DNA from: Winogradskyella marina
Lineage (GTDB): Bacteria > Bacteroidota > Bacteroidia > Flavobacteriales > Flavobacteriaceae
Reading direction: 5' to 3'
Assembly (NCBI RefSeq): GCF_015645385.1
Contig: NZ_JADOET010000019.1
Span: 1-63,123 of the forward strand
Length of the DNA stretch: 63,123 bases
The translations under genes and the position numbers were made by a program. The notes under the pieces are model-generated. The model made no database searches and had not been told where the DNA came from. It was given only the letters and a program-made list of their open reading frames with translations. Positions 56,042 through 63,123 of the stretch are shown one piece after another (positions within the stretch are counted from its first letter, which is position 1; each line of letters begins with the position of its first letter).

Positions 56042-56126
56042 CAACCTTTAACGCATTAAGTAATAAAAGAGTTGAAATACAATTTTATACATGATAAAAA
56101 TCACCATTTAAGCCTTATAATTCGTC

Positions 56127-56134
56127 TAAATTTG
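56127..56134 (+). promoter_or_regulatory. candidate -7 element for fhs
   Basis: TAAATTTG, TAnnTTTG type, 27 bases before the fhs ATG at 56161. No -33 TTTG seen. Confidence 0.35.
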
Positions 56135-56160
56135 AGAAGTAATAATTTATATTTTCTATT

Positions 56161-57828
56161 ATGACAGATCTTCAAATTGCAAAAAAGGTAACACTAAAAC
56201 CGATTACAGCCATCGCAGAAAAATTTGGAATTAACCCTAATCTTTTAGAAATGTATGGAAAAAATAAAGCTAAAATTCCTCTGTCTTGTATCGATGAATC
56301 TAAAGCCGATAAAAGCAATCTTATTTTAGTATCTGCAATTTCACCTACTCCAGCTGGTGAAGGAAAAACAACAATATCTATCGGATTGTCTGAAGCACTG
56401 AATAAACTAAACAAAAAAACAACCGTAGTTCTTAGAGAGCCCTCTTTAGGCCCTGTCTTTGGAATAAAAGGTGGAGCAACAGGAGGTGGTTTTGCACAAG
56501 TTTTACCATTAGAAGATATTAATTTGCATTTTACAGGTGATTTTTCAGCCATAGAAAAAGCGAATAATTTATTGGCTGCTATAATTGACAATAATATTCA
56601 GAGTAAAACAAACTCCTTAGGTATAGACCCAAGAACGGTGACATGGAAACGTGTCTTTGATGTGAATGATAGAGCTTTAAGAAAAATTGTTATTGGTTTA
56701 GGAGGTACGACTTCAGGTATTCCTAGAGAGACTGGTTTTGATATAACAGCAGCTTCAGAAATTATGGCAATTCTTTGTATTGCTACGGATTTAAACGATT
56801 TAAAAGAGCGTCTTGGAAATATATTTATAGGTTATACATTTACAAATAAGCCTATTTATGCTAAAGATTTAAAAGTTGCAGGTGCAATGGCTGCCCTATT
56901 GCAACATGCTATCAAACCTAATTTGGTGCAAACTATGGAAGGAAATCCTGCAATTATTCATGGAGGTCCTTTTGCGAATATAGCTCAAGGTACCAACTCG
57001 GTAATAGGAACATTAATGGGAATGACATTTTCAGAATACACAATTACAGAAGCTGGTTTTGGCTGTGATTTAGGCGCTGAAAAATTCTTAGACATTAAAT
57101 GCCAAAGTGCAGATCTCTCACCAAAAGCTGTGGTATTAACAACAACTATCAGAGCTTTAAAATATCATGGTGGCGCAGATTTAAAATCACTAAAAATCGA
57201 AGATTTAGAAGCCCTAGAACAAGGACTTCCCAATTTAGAAAAACACATAGAAAACATAGAGCAGTTTGGTTTAACTCCTGTAATTGCCATCAATAAATTT
57301 GAATCGGATAGCCTAGAGGAAATTCAACTCATAAAAGATTTTTCTAGAAGTAAAAATATTAGAGTTGCCGTTGCTGATGTTTGGGCTAAAGGCGGAGAAG
57401 GTGCTATTGAACTTGCACAACAAATCGTAGAAGTTGTTAATGATATTACCGTACAATTTAAACCGCTTTATAATTGGGAAAACAGTGTAGAGTTTAAGAT
57501 CGAAACTATAGCTCAAAAAATTTATGGAGCAGATTATGTAGAGTATACTTCTAATGCTAAACGACAACTTAAACGCATTAAAAATCTTGGTTTAGATAAA
57601 TTAGCCATCTGTGTCGCAAAAACCGAAAAATCATTATCAGACAACCCTAAACTTTTAGGTCGTCCTAAAGACTTTACTATTACAGTTAGAGAAATTGAAA
57701 TTGCATCTGGTGCAGGCTTTTTAATCCCAATTACTGGAAATATAATGCGAATGCCTGGCTTACCTGCGCATCCTGCTTCTGAAGGTATATACATCAGTGA
57801 CGATGGTGAAATTACAGGTTTGTTTTAA
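56161..57828 (+). CDS. fhs: formate--tetrahydrofolate ligase
   Basis: 555 residues, the normal length. Makes 10-formyl-tetrahydrofolate from formate, ATP and tetrahydrofolate in one-carbon metabolism. Key features: ISPTPAGEGKTTISIGL (P-loop-like nucleotide site), REPSLGPVFGIKGGATGGGF, FTGDFSAIEKANNL, TEAGFGCDLGAEKFLDIKC and the end MPGLPAHPASEGI. It stands alone between era and rpsT. Confidence 0.97.
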   Translation: MTDLQIAKKVTLKPITAIAEKFGINPNLLEMYGKNKAKIPLSCIDESKADKSNLILVSAISPTPAGEGKTTISIGLSEALNKLNKKTTVVLREPSLGPVFGIKGGATGGGFAQVLPLEDINLHFTGDFSAIEKANNLLAAIIDNNIQSKTNSLGIDPRTVTWKRVFDVNDRALRKIVIGLGGTTSGIPRETGFDITAASEIMAILCIATDLNDLKERLGNIFIGYTFTNKPIYAKDLKVAGAMAALLQHAIKPNLVQTMEGNPAIIHGGPFANIAQGTNSVIGTLMGMTFSEYTITEAGFGCDLGAEKFLDIKCQSADLSPKAVVLTTTIRALKYHGGADLKSLKIEDLEALEQGLPNLEKHIENIEQFGLTPVIAINKFESDSLEEIQLIKDFSRSKNIRVAVADVWAKGGEGAIELAQQIVEVVNDITVQFKPLYNWENSVEFKIETIAQKIYGADYVEYTSNAKRQLKRIKNLGLDKLAICVAKTEKSLSDNPKLLGRPKDFTITVREIEIASGAGFLIPITGNIMRMPGLPAHPASEGIYISDDGEITGLF

Positions 57829-58070
57829 AACGTATTAGATAATTAATTATGACAATTTTAGATGTCTTCGATCAGGTATAAACCCCTTATTATATAACGT
57901 CTAAAATATTCAGCCCTTTACTTTTCCCGATTTTTGGTATGTGTACTAATTAAAACAACGCCTAATTTAGTTTATTGGCTTATTAAGATTTACTTTAATT
58001 GCAATCTTAGTAGTTGCAATAAAAAGACAACGCTTAACAACAAAGCCATAATACTTAAATCATAGCCATA

Positions 58071-58099
58071 AAAAAAGTCTTTCCAATCGGAAAGACTTT
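58071..58099 (-). terminator. intrinsic terminator after rpsT
   Basis: Perfect 11-base stem AAAGTCTTTCC / GGAAAGACTTT with loop AATC (58074-58099). On the minus strand the stem is followed by further Ts from the A-run at 58071. It is 28 bases after the rpsT stop. A weaker inverted repeat (TTTTAGATGTC with ACGTCTAAAA) lies at about 57857-57906 after fhs. Confidence 0.8.
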
Positions 58100-58126
58100 A
58101 AATATCTTAATAGAAACTACAATTAT

Positions 58127-58378
58127 TTAAATTGCAGCAACATGTTTAGTTAACTGAGATTTTAAGTTACCAGCTTTGTTAGCATGAATTACATTATTCT
58201 TTGCTAATTTATCTAACATACTAATAACAGAAGGTAACATTGCTTGCGCTTCTTTAGCATCTGTAAGCTCACGTAATTTTTTTATAGCATTACGTGTTGT
58301 CTTATGCTGATACTTGTTAAGTACGCGTTTACTTTCGTTTCTTCTAATTCTTTTTAAAGCTGACTTATGATTTGCCAT
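58127..58378 (-). CDS. rpsT: 30S ribosomal protein S20
   Basis: 83 residues starting MANHKSALKRIRRNESKRVL, the standard S20 N-terminus. The frame extends 23 codons upstream, but those codons are the tRNA-Glu gene and leader. Highly basic helical protein binding 16S rRNA (NAIKKLRELTD, NVIHANKAGNLKSQL). Encoded on the same strand as tRNA-Glu, 24 bases downstream of it. Confidence 0.97.
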   Translation of the reverse strand: MANHKSALKRIRRNESKRVLNKYQHKTTRNAIKKLRELTDAKEAQAMLPSVISMLDKLAKNNVIHANKAGNLKSQLTKHVAAI

Positions 58379-58402
58379 TATATTATTTCTTATTAAAAAT
58401 TG

Positions 58403-58474
58403 TAGCCCGTAGGGGAATCGAACCCCTCTTACATGGATGAAAACCATGCGTCCTAGCCGATAGACGAACGGGCC
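58403..58474 (-). tRNA. tRNA-Glu (anticodon UUC)
   Basis: The minus strand folds as a cloverleaf: acceptor GGCCCGU with ACGGGCU, D arm TCGTCTATCGGCTAGGA, anticodon stem CATGG/CCATG with loop TTTTCAT so that the anticodon is TTC (UUC, glutamate), and T arm GGGGTTCGATTCCCC. The 3' CCA is not encoded. It lies between proS (upstream, 109 bases) and rpsT (downstream) on one strand. Confidence 0.97.
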
Positions 58475-58583
58475 ATTTTTGGTATTTATTATTTAAATGA
58501 ACCTACAACGTTTCCATTGCGGATGCAAAAATACAACTATTTTTAAATTGTGCAACACCTTATTAAATTTTTTTCAAAAAAAA

Positions 58584-60062
58584 TTAATAAGCCTTTGCAA
58601 AAAGCACACGTTGTTTCGATGCATTCCCGCTATAAACACACTTACCTTCTTCCTTGTAATCAACTAAAGGAATGCATCTTATGGTCGCTTTTGTTAACTC
58701 TTTAATCTTTTGTTCTGTCTCAGCAGTACCATCCCAATGCGCTGAAATAAATCCTGTTTTTGTTTCTAAAACTTTTTTGAATGTTTCAAAATCGTCAACT
58801 TCAGTGGTATGTTCATCTCTAAAGTTTAAAGCTCTAGTAAATAATTCTTCTTGTATAGTACCTAAAAGATCTTTAATGGTTGAGGCTAAACCTTCAATTT
58901 TCACAATCTCTTTGGTTAAAGTATCACGTCTTGCTAACTCAACCGTATTATTTTCTAAGTCTTTAGGGCCGATTGCTATTCGTAATGGCACACCTTGCAA
59001 TTCATGCTGAGCAAATTTTGCACCTGGCCTATGTGTTGTTCGTTTATCAAATTTGCAACTTACACCAAGAGCTTTTAGTTCCTTAATTATATTTTCTGCT
59101 TTCTCAGAAACCGCTTCTAGTTGTTCATCGGTCTTAAATATAGGAACAATAACAACTTGAGATGGTGCTAAGTTTGGAGGCAACACTAAACCTTTATCAT
59201 CACTATGCGTCATAATCAAAGCTCCAACCAATCTTGTAGAGACTCCCCAAGAAGATGCCCAAACATGGTCTAATTTACCTTCATTATTGGTGAATTTAAC
59301 ATCAAAAGCTTTTGCAAAATTCTGACCTAAGAAATGTGATGTCCCTGCTTGCAATGCTTTTCCATCTTGCATTAAAGCTTCAATACAATAGGTTTCAATG
59401 GCGCCAGCAAAACGTTCGCTTTCTGTTTTTACTCCTTTAATAACAGGAATTGCCATAAAGTTTTGAGCAAATTCAGCATAAACATCATTCATCTGTACTG
59501 TTTCCGCCAGTGCTTCATCCTTTGTAGCATGTGCTGTATGCCCTTCTTGCCATAAAAATTCGGCAGTACGTAAAAATAATCGTGTTCGCATTTCCCAGCG
59601 TACAACATTTGCCCATTGGTTTATTAAGATTGGTAAATCTCTATAACTTTGTATCCAACCTTTATAAGTATTCCATATAATAGCTTCACTAGTTGGTCTT
59701 ACAACTAACTCTTCTTCTAATTTAGCTTCGGGATCTACTCTAAGTTTTCCTTCATTGTCTGGATCATTCTGCAATCTATAATGTGTTACAACAGCACATT
59801 CTTTAGCAAAACCTTCAGCATTCTTCTCCTCTGCTTCAAACAAACTTTTAGGAACAAACAAAGGGAAATACGCATTCTCATGACCTGTTTCTTTAAACAT
59901 TCTGTCCAATTCTGCTTGCATTTTTTCCCATATAGCATAGCCATACGGTTTAATAACCATACAACCTCTAACAGCAGAGTTTTCTGCTAAATCGGCCTTA
60001 ACAACCAGTTCATTATACCATTTTGAATAATCTTCGGTTCTACTAGTAAGATTTTTACCCAT
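58584..60062 (-). CDS. proS: proline--tRNA ligase (archaeal/eukaryotic-type)
   Basis: 492 residues, the shorter type without the bacterial editing insertion. Class II motifs: [71 protein letters not shown] and [12 protein letters not shown], then the anticodon-binding domain ([12 protein letters not shown]) and a C-terminal zinc-like tail ending [14 protein letters not shown], with Tyr last as usual. Charges tRNA-Pro. Divergent from a lipoprotein gene with 101 bases between starts. Confidence 0.97.
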   Translation of the reverse strand: MGKNLTSRTEDYSKWYNELVVKADLAENSAVRGCMVIKPYGYAIWEKMQAELDRMFKETGHENAYFPLFVPKSLFEAEEKNAEGFAKECAVVTHYRLQNDPDNEGKLRVDPEAKLEEELVVRPTSEAIIWNTYKGWIQSYRDLPILINQWANVVRWEMRTRLFLRTAEFLWQEGHTAHATKDEALAETVQMNDVYAEFAQNFMAIPVIKGVKTESERFAGAIETYCIEALMQDGKALQAGTSHFLGQNFAKAFDVKFTNNEGKLDHVWASSWGVSTRLVGALIMTHSDDKGLVLPPNLAPSQVVIVPIFKTDEQLEAVSEKAENIIKELKALGVSCKFDKRTTHRPGAKFAQHELQGVPLRIAIGPKDLENNTVELARRDTLTKEIVKIEGLASTIKDLLGTIQEELFTRALNFRDEHTTEVDDFETFKKVLETKTGFISAHWDGTAETEQKIKELTKATIRCIPLVDYKEEGKCVYSGNASKQRVLFAKAY

Positions 60063-60117
60063 TTTCCGTGTTTTGGCACAAATATTGTGCTTATGTTAAA
60101 TGTATTAAATAATACAG

Positions 60118-60135
60118 CAAAACTAACTATTTTTG
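60118..60135. promoter_or_regulatory. back-to-back candidate -7 elements between proS and the lipoprotein gene
   Basis: Minus-strand TAGTTTTG at 60118-60125 faces proS and plus-strand TATTTTTG at 60128-60135 faces the gene at 60164, two bases apart. Both fit TAnnTTTG; neither has a -33 TTTG. If real, polymerase binding on one side would block the other. Confidence 0.35.
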
Positions 60136-60163
60136 CTATGTTCAACAATAAAATAAAAGAGAT

Positions 60164-61249
60164 ATGCAATTTAAAACTAATTTAACTCAGAAATTGCCAT
60201 TTTTTGTTGCACTCGGTGTACTAACCGTGTTAACTTCTTGTGGTTCGTTTCAGTATGCAGGATACGACAATGACGGTATCTATGCTACTGAAGATTACGA
60301 AAACAATACAGAAGAAACAGTGGTTACTACTTCAGTAAATGATTCTCAGTATTACAAGAATTATTTCGCTGAAAACTCGGCTGAAGTCGATGCTATACAA
60401 GAAGAATCTGAAATTTTCACAGATATCGACACGTATGAAGGAAATTATACCGAACAAGTAGTTGACCCCCTAGAGCAACAACCTGCTTATGGTGGTTGGG
60501 GACAAAACAGTAATACGGTTACCATTAATTACATAGATAATGGCTGGTATGGCTATAATAGTCCATGGATGTGGAATACAGGGTTTGGCTACGGTTACTA
60601 TGGCTGGTCGAGACCTTGGGGTTATAACTATGGATACGGCTGGAACAATTATTGGCCTTATGGAGGTTACTACGGTGGCTATTATGGATATAGACATTAC
60701 GCACCATGGAGATATGGTTACGGATACCATAATTACGGTTGGAACAACAGATATTACAGAAATAATAGATATGCTTACAATACTACTAGAAGAGGATCTT
60801 TATTATATAACAACAATTTAAATCGCAGAAGTAATTCAGCATTATCTAGAAGCAATTATTCAACACGAAGATTATCTAACGCTGTTCAACCTAATAGTAG
60901 ACTAAGATCAAATCACAATAGTAGATTAAGATCAAATAGTTCTTCTACAAGAACAATTAGAAGAACAACGACAACAAGTCCAACACGTACCATTAGAAAC
61001 TCTTCTTCAACTACAAGAAGATCTGTTCCTAATACGAGAACATCTAGATCTACGACTACTAGGTCTTCAAGTAGAAGTACAACTAGAGCCACTACTCCGA
61101 CTAGAAGCACAAGGTCTTCAGGGTCTGTTCGTTCAAGATCTAGCAGCACTAGGTCATCTGGAAGTACTGTAAGATCATCTGGAAGTTCTAGGTCTAGTAG
61201 TGGTAGCAGAAGTTCGTCTAGCAGTAGTAGACGAGGTGGTAGAGGATAA
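60164..61249 (+). CDS. low-complexity lipoprotein, Tyr/Trp/Gly-rich then Arg/Ser/Thr-rich
   Basis: 361 residues. Signal peptide with lipobox VLTSC (Cys26 or so), an acidic stretch with TEDYENNTEETVVTT and EESEIFTDIDTYEGNYTEQ, then about 80 residues dominated by Tyr, Gly and Trp (WGYNYGYGWNNYWPYGGYYG), and a basic tail of about 150 residues made of Arg, Ser and Thr (SSSRSTTRATTPTRSTRSSG) ending SSRRGGRG. No enzymatic motif. The charge steps from acidic to strongly basic along the chain, suggesting phase-forming or polyanion-binding behaviour at the envelope; this is inference. Homologues beside proS are sometimes labelled prolyl-tRNA synthetase by position; no such activity is visible. Confidence 0.8.
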   Translation: MQFKTNLTQKLPFFVALGVLTVLTSCGSFQYAGYDNDGIYATEDYENNTEETVVTTSVNDSQYYKNYFAENSAEVDAIQEESEIFTDIDTYEGNYTEQVVDPLEQQPAYGGWGQNSNTVTINYIDNGWYGYNSPWMWNTGFGYGYYGWSRPWGYNYGYGWNNYWPYGGYYGGYYGYRHYAPWRYGYGYHNYGWNNRYYRNNRYAYNTTRRGSLLYNNNLNRRSNSALSRSNYSTRRLSNAVQPNSRLRSNHNSRLRSNSSSTRTIRRTTTTSPTRTIRNSSSTTRRSVPNTRTSRSTTTRSSSRSTTRATTPTRSTRSSGSVRSRSSSTRSSGSTVRSSGSSRSSSGSRSSSSSSRRGGRG

Positions 61250-61281
61250 AATAAACTTTAATAAATCTTAAAAAATTATAT

Positions 61282-62799
61282 ATGAAAAAGGTACTTATGC
61301 TTTGCATAGGCTTGGTAAGCACGTCTTATATTTTAGCACAAGACGTAACAGATGCACTAAGATATTCTATGGATGACATACAGGGAACTGCTCGTTTCAG
61401 AGCTATGAGTGGTGCTTTTGGAGCTTTGGGTGGCGACATGTCTAGTGTTAATATTAATCCCGCAGGTTCAGCTATTTTCAACAATAGCCATGCTTCAATA
61501 TCGTTAGGTCTATTCAACACCAACAATGATGTAACCTATTTTAATAAAGCTAACTCCTCTTCCAATTCCAGCTTTGATTTAAATCAACTCGGAGCCGCAT
61601 TTATTTTTAAAAACACGAACACAAGTTCGGGTTGGAATAAATTCTCATTAAGTTTTGCTTATGATAGTTCTGCTGCTTTTGATAACGATTGGATAGCTAG
61701 TGGTGTAAATGCGAATAACACTATCGGATCTTACTTTGTTGAATATGCAAATGGATTACCACTAGACAATATTTCTGCCCTTCCTGGTGAATCAATATCT
61801 CAGGCGTATTCTGAAATTGGGTCGATATATGGCTTTCAGAATCAACAGGCATTTTTAGGTTATGAAGGATATATTATAAATCCTGATGAAAACGATAGTA
61901 ACGACAATTATATCTCTAATATTAATGGAGGTAACTACAATCAACGTTACGCGTATGCTAGTAGAGGCTACAATCGAAAACTAGCTTTTAATATTGCTAC
62001 AAGTTATAATGATAAGCTTTATTTTGGATTGAATCTGAATTCACATTTTATAGATTATGAACGCACCACATTCTTTAATGAATCTAACTCAAATGCAAGC
62101 TCTACAGTGAGTCAAGTAGATTTCGAAAACAATTTACTTACAACAGGAAGCGGATTTTCATTCCAATTAGGAGGAATTGCAAAAGTAACAGAAGAGCTAA
62201 GAGTGGGTTTATCTTACAGCTCTCCAACATGGTATAGAATTTCAGACGAAACATCACAATATCTAGCATCATCGCGATTAGAAGATGGATCTAATGTTAA
62301 TCAGGTTGTAAACCCAAATGTAATTAATGTTTATGAAGAATATAAATTACAAACACCAGGTAAAGTAACTGGAAGTTTAGCGTATGTTTTTGGTAGGACA
62401 GGTTTATTGAGTTTTGACTATGCTGTAAAAGATTATAGCAATTCAAAATTTAAACCGACAACAGATGCTCTTTTCTCTAATTTGAATACTAGTATAAGTA
62501 ATGATTTAGATACTGCCGTATCTTATCGATTAGGTGGCGAATACCGTTATAAACAAGTTAGTTTTAGAGGTGGTTACCGCTTTGAAGAAAGTCCTTATAA
62601 AAATGATAGTTTTTATGGTGACCTTAACGGATACTCATTAGGAATAGGTTATAATTTTGGGAATCTTAATTTAGATTTTGCATTTAGTCAATCTGAACGC
62701 GATTATAATCATCAGTTATATTCTGTCGGTTTAACAGATGCTGCTCAAATTGAATCTAAGTTTACTGATTTTATCTTAACACTAGGGTTTAATCTGTAA
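61282..62799 (+). CDS. OmpP1/FadL family outer-membrane transport protein
   Basis: 505 residues. Signal peptide ending YILAQ, then DVTDALRYSMDDIQGTARFR and AMSGAFGALGGDMSSVNINP, the conserved N-terminal part with the NPAG motif of FadL-type hydrophobic-substrate channels. The rest is barrel strands (GFSFQLGGIAKVTEELRVGL, GKVTGSLAYVFGRTGLLSFD) ending FILTLGFNL. Probably carries hydrophobic compounds such as fatty acids; flavobacterial copies are also called hemin receptors without strong proof. It starts 32 bases after the lipoprotein gene and shares its transcript until the terminator at 62818. Confidence 0.88.
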   Translation: MKKVLMLCIGLVSTSYILAQDVTDALRYSMDDIQGTARFRAMSGAFGALGGDMSSVNINPAGSAIFNNSHASISLGLFNTNNDVTYFNKANSSSNSSFDLNQLGAAFIFKNTNTSSGWNKFSLSFAYDSSAAFDNDWIASGVNANNTIGSYFVEYANGLPLDNISALPGESISQAYSEIGSIYGFQNQQAFLGYEGYIINPDENDSNDNYISNINGGNYNQRYAYASRGYNRKLAFNIATSYNDKLYFGLNLNSHFIDYERTTFFNESNSNASSTVSQVDFENNLLTTGSGFSFQLGGIAKVTEELRVGLSYSSPTWYRISDETSQYLASSRLEDGSNVNQVVNPNVINVYEEYKLQTPGKVTGSLAYVFGRTGLLSFDYAVKDYSNSKFKPTTDALFSNLNTSISNDLDTAVSYRLGGEYRYKQVSFRGGYRFEESPYKNDSFYGDLNGYSLGIGYNFGNLNLDFAFSQSERDYNHQLYSVGLTDAAQIESKFTDFILTLGFNL

Positions 62800-62817
62800 T
62801 TGAAAATAAAAGCATAT

Positions 62818-62854
62818 AAAAAAAGCCTGAGTATTTAAATACTCAGGCTTTTTT
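62818..62854. terminator. bidirectional terminator between convergent genes
   Basis: Fully palindromic: AAAAAAGCCTGAGTAT then TTAA then ATACTCAGGCTTTTTT. It lies 19 bases after the FadL-type stop and 18 bases from the stop of the minus-strand T9SS gene, so it ends both. Confidence 0.9.
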
Positions 62855-62871
62855 ATGCTTAAAATTATAGT

Positions 62872-63123
62872 TTATCGTTTCAAAGCAAAATGGGCTTTAA
62901 ACTCTTTACGTTCACCATTGCTTGGTTCGTCGTATTCTACTGTAAACCAATAGTCGCTCGTTGGCATCGCTTTACCATTATAAGTTCCATCCCATCCGTC
63001 TCCATCTGGACTTATTTGCTTTAACAACTTTCCGTAGCGATCAAATATATAGATGATGGCGTTACTACCAATACCTTCAATGTTCCAAGTTTCATTATTT
63101 CCATCTCCATTTGGTGTAAAATA
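62872..63123 (-). CDS. T9SS type B sorting domain protein, 3' end only
   Basis: Partial: the last 83 codons lie in the window, with the start beyond 63123. They read YFTPNGDGNNETWNIEGIG, IIYIFDRYGKLLKQISP, GWDGTYNGKAMPTSDYWF and end AHFALKR before TAA. This is the complete type B C-terminal sorting signal, very close in order to the end of the lectin protein at 39911. The missing part decides the function, but export through T9SS is predicted. Confidence 0.9.
   Translation of the reverse strand, partial: YFTPNGDGNNETWNIEGIGSNAIIYIFDRYGKLLKQISPDGDGWDGTYNGKAMPTSDYWFTVEYDEPSNGERKEFKAHFALKR

Noticed and set aside
58379..58447. 23-codon upstream extension of rpsT
   Set aside because: These bases are the leader and part of the tRNA-Glu gene; S20 starts at MANHKSALK.

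Overview
The window is AT-rich, tightly packed bacterial DNA from the Bacteroidota, most likely a marine member of the Flavobacteriaceae. This is inferred from gene content: type IX secretion (T9SS) type B sorting domains, a PorP/SprF-family protein beside a PorE-like OmpA protein, TonB-receptor-like barrels, a GSCFA-domain protein, the archaeal-type ProS, and candidate promoters of the Bacteroidota type (TAnnTTTG, once with a TTTG about 20 bases upstream). No 16S rRNA is present, so genus is not assigned.

Layout. 1-5.6 kb: a LolC/E-like permease whose start lies 7 bases from the start of a divergent NamZ-type exo-muramidase lipoprotein, then a fatty-acid-hydroxylase/sterol-desaturase protein with a secreted thioredoxin-like partner and a YkgJ cysteine-cluster protein. 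5.6-13.3 kb: a methyltransferase, an amidohydrolase lipoprotein, and a pair made of a beta-barrel and a 1007-residue TPR protein. 13.5-20 kb: trpA without the other trp genes, an unlisted 47-codon ORF followed by a strong hairpin, a small membrane protein overlapping trmL, a YitT protein, a frameshifted VF530-type gene, a DEAD-box helicase and a TspO-like membrane protein. 20-30 kb: a SIMPL protein with a small membrane protein, a two-component system, a TPR membrane protein, yaaA, rluD, a PASTA protein, ddl and coaD. 30-37 kb: a GSCFA protein, alaS, then the run M23 peptidase, MerR-type regulator, LemA, and two TPM proteins. 37-46 kb: a TonB-receptor-like protein, a T9SS protein with a C-type lectin domain, der, and a five-LysM protein. 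46.5-55 kb: the most striking locus, a 1733-residue T9SS adhesin-like protein with 15 repeats, followed within 16 and 10 bases by a PorP/SprF protein and a PorE-like OmpA protein. 55-63 kb: era, fhs, rpsT, tRNA-Glu, proS, a low-complexity lipoprotein, a FadL-family protein, and the 3' end of a further T9SS type B protein.

The genes fall into cell-envelope work (lipoprotein export, peptidoglycan binding and turnover, outer-membrane transport, T9SS cargo) mixed with housekeeping genes for translation, ribosome assembly and cofactors. There are no phage genes, transposases, CRISPR arrays or defence islands. Intergenic DNA carries short dispersed repeats: a CGCAGAGATTCGCGGAGAG-like family often in inverted pairs, a small-hairpin family, and a 7-base tandem array.

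I found no clear new multi-gene system. The best leads are the repeat array with three 471-base higher-order copies next to SprF/PorE genes, the TPR-barrel pair, the hairpin abutting a start codon at 14.6 kb, the Tyr/Trp/Gly then Arg/Ser/Thr-rich lipoprotein beside proS, and the paired inverted intergenic repeats.
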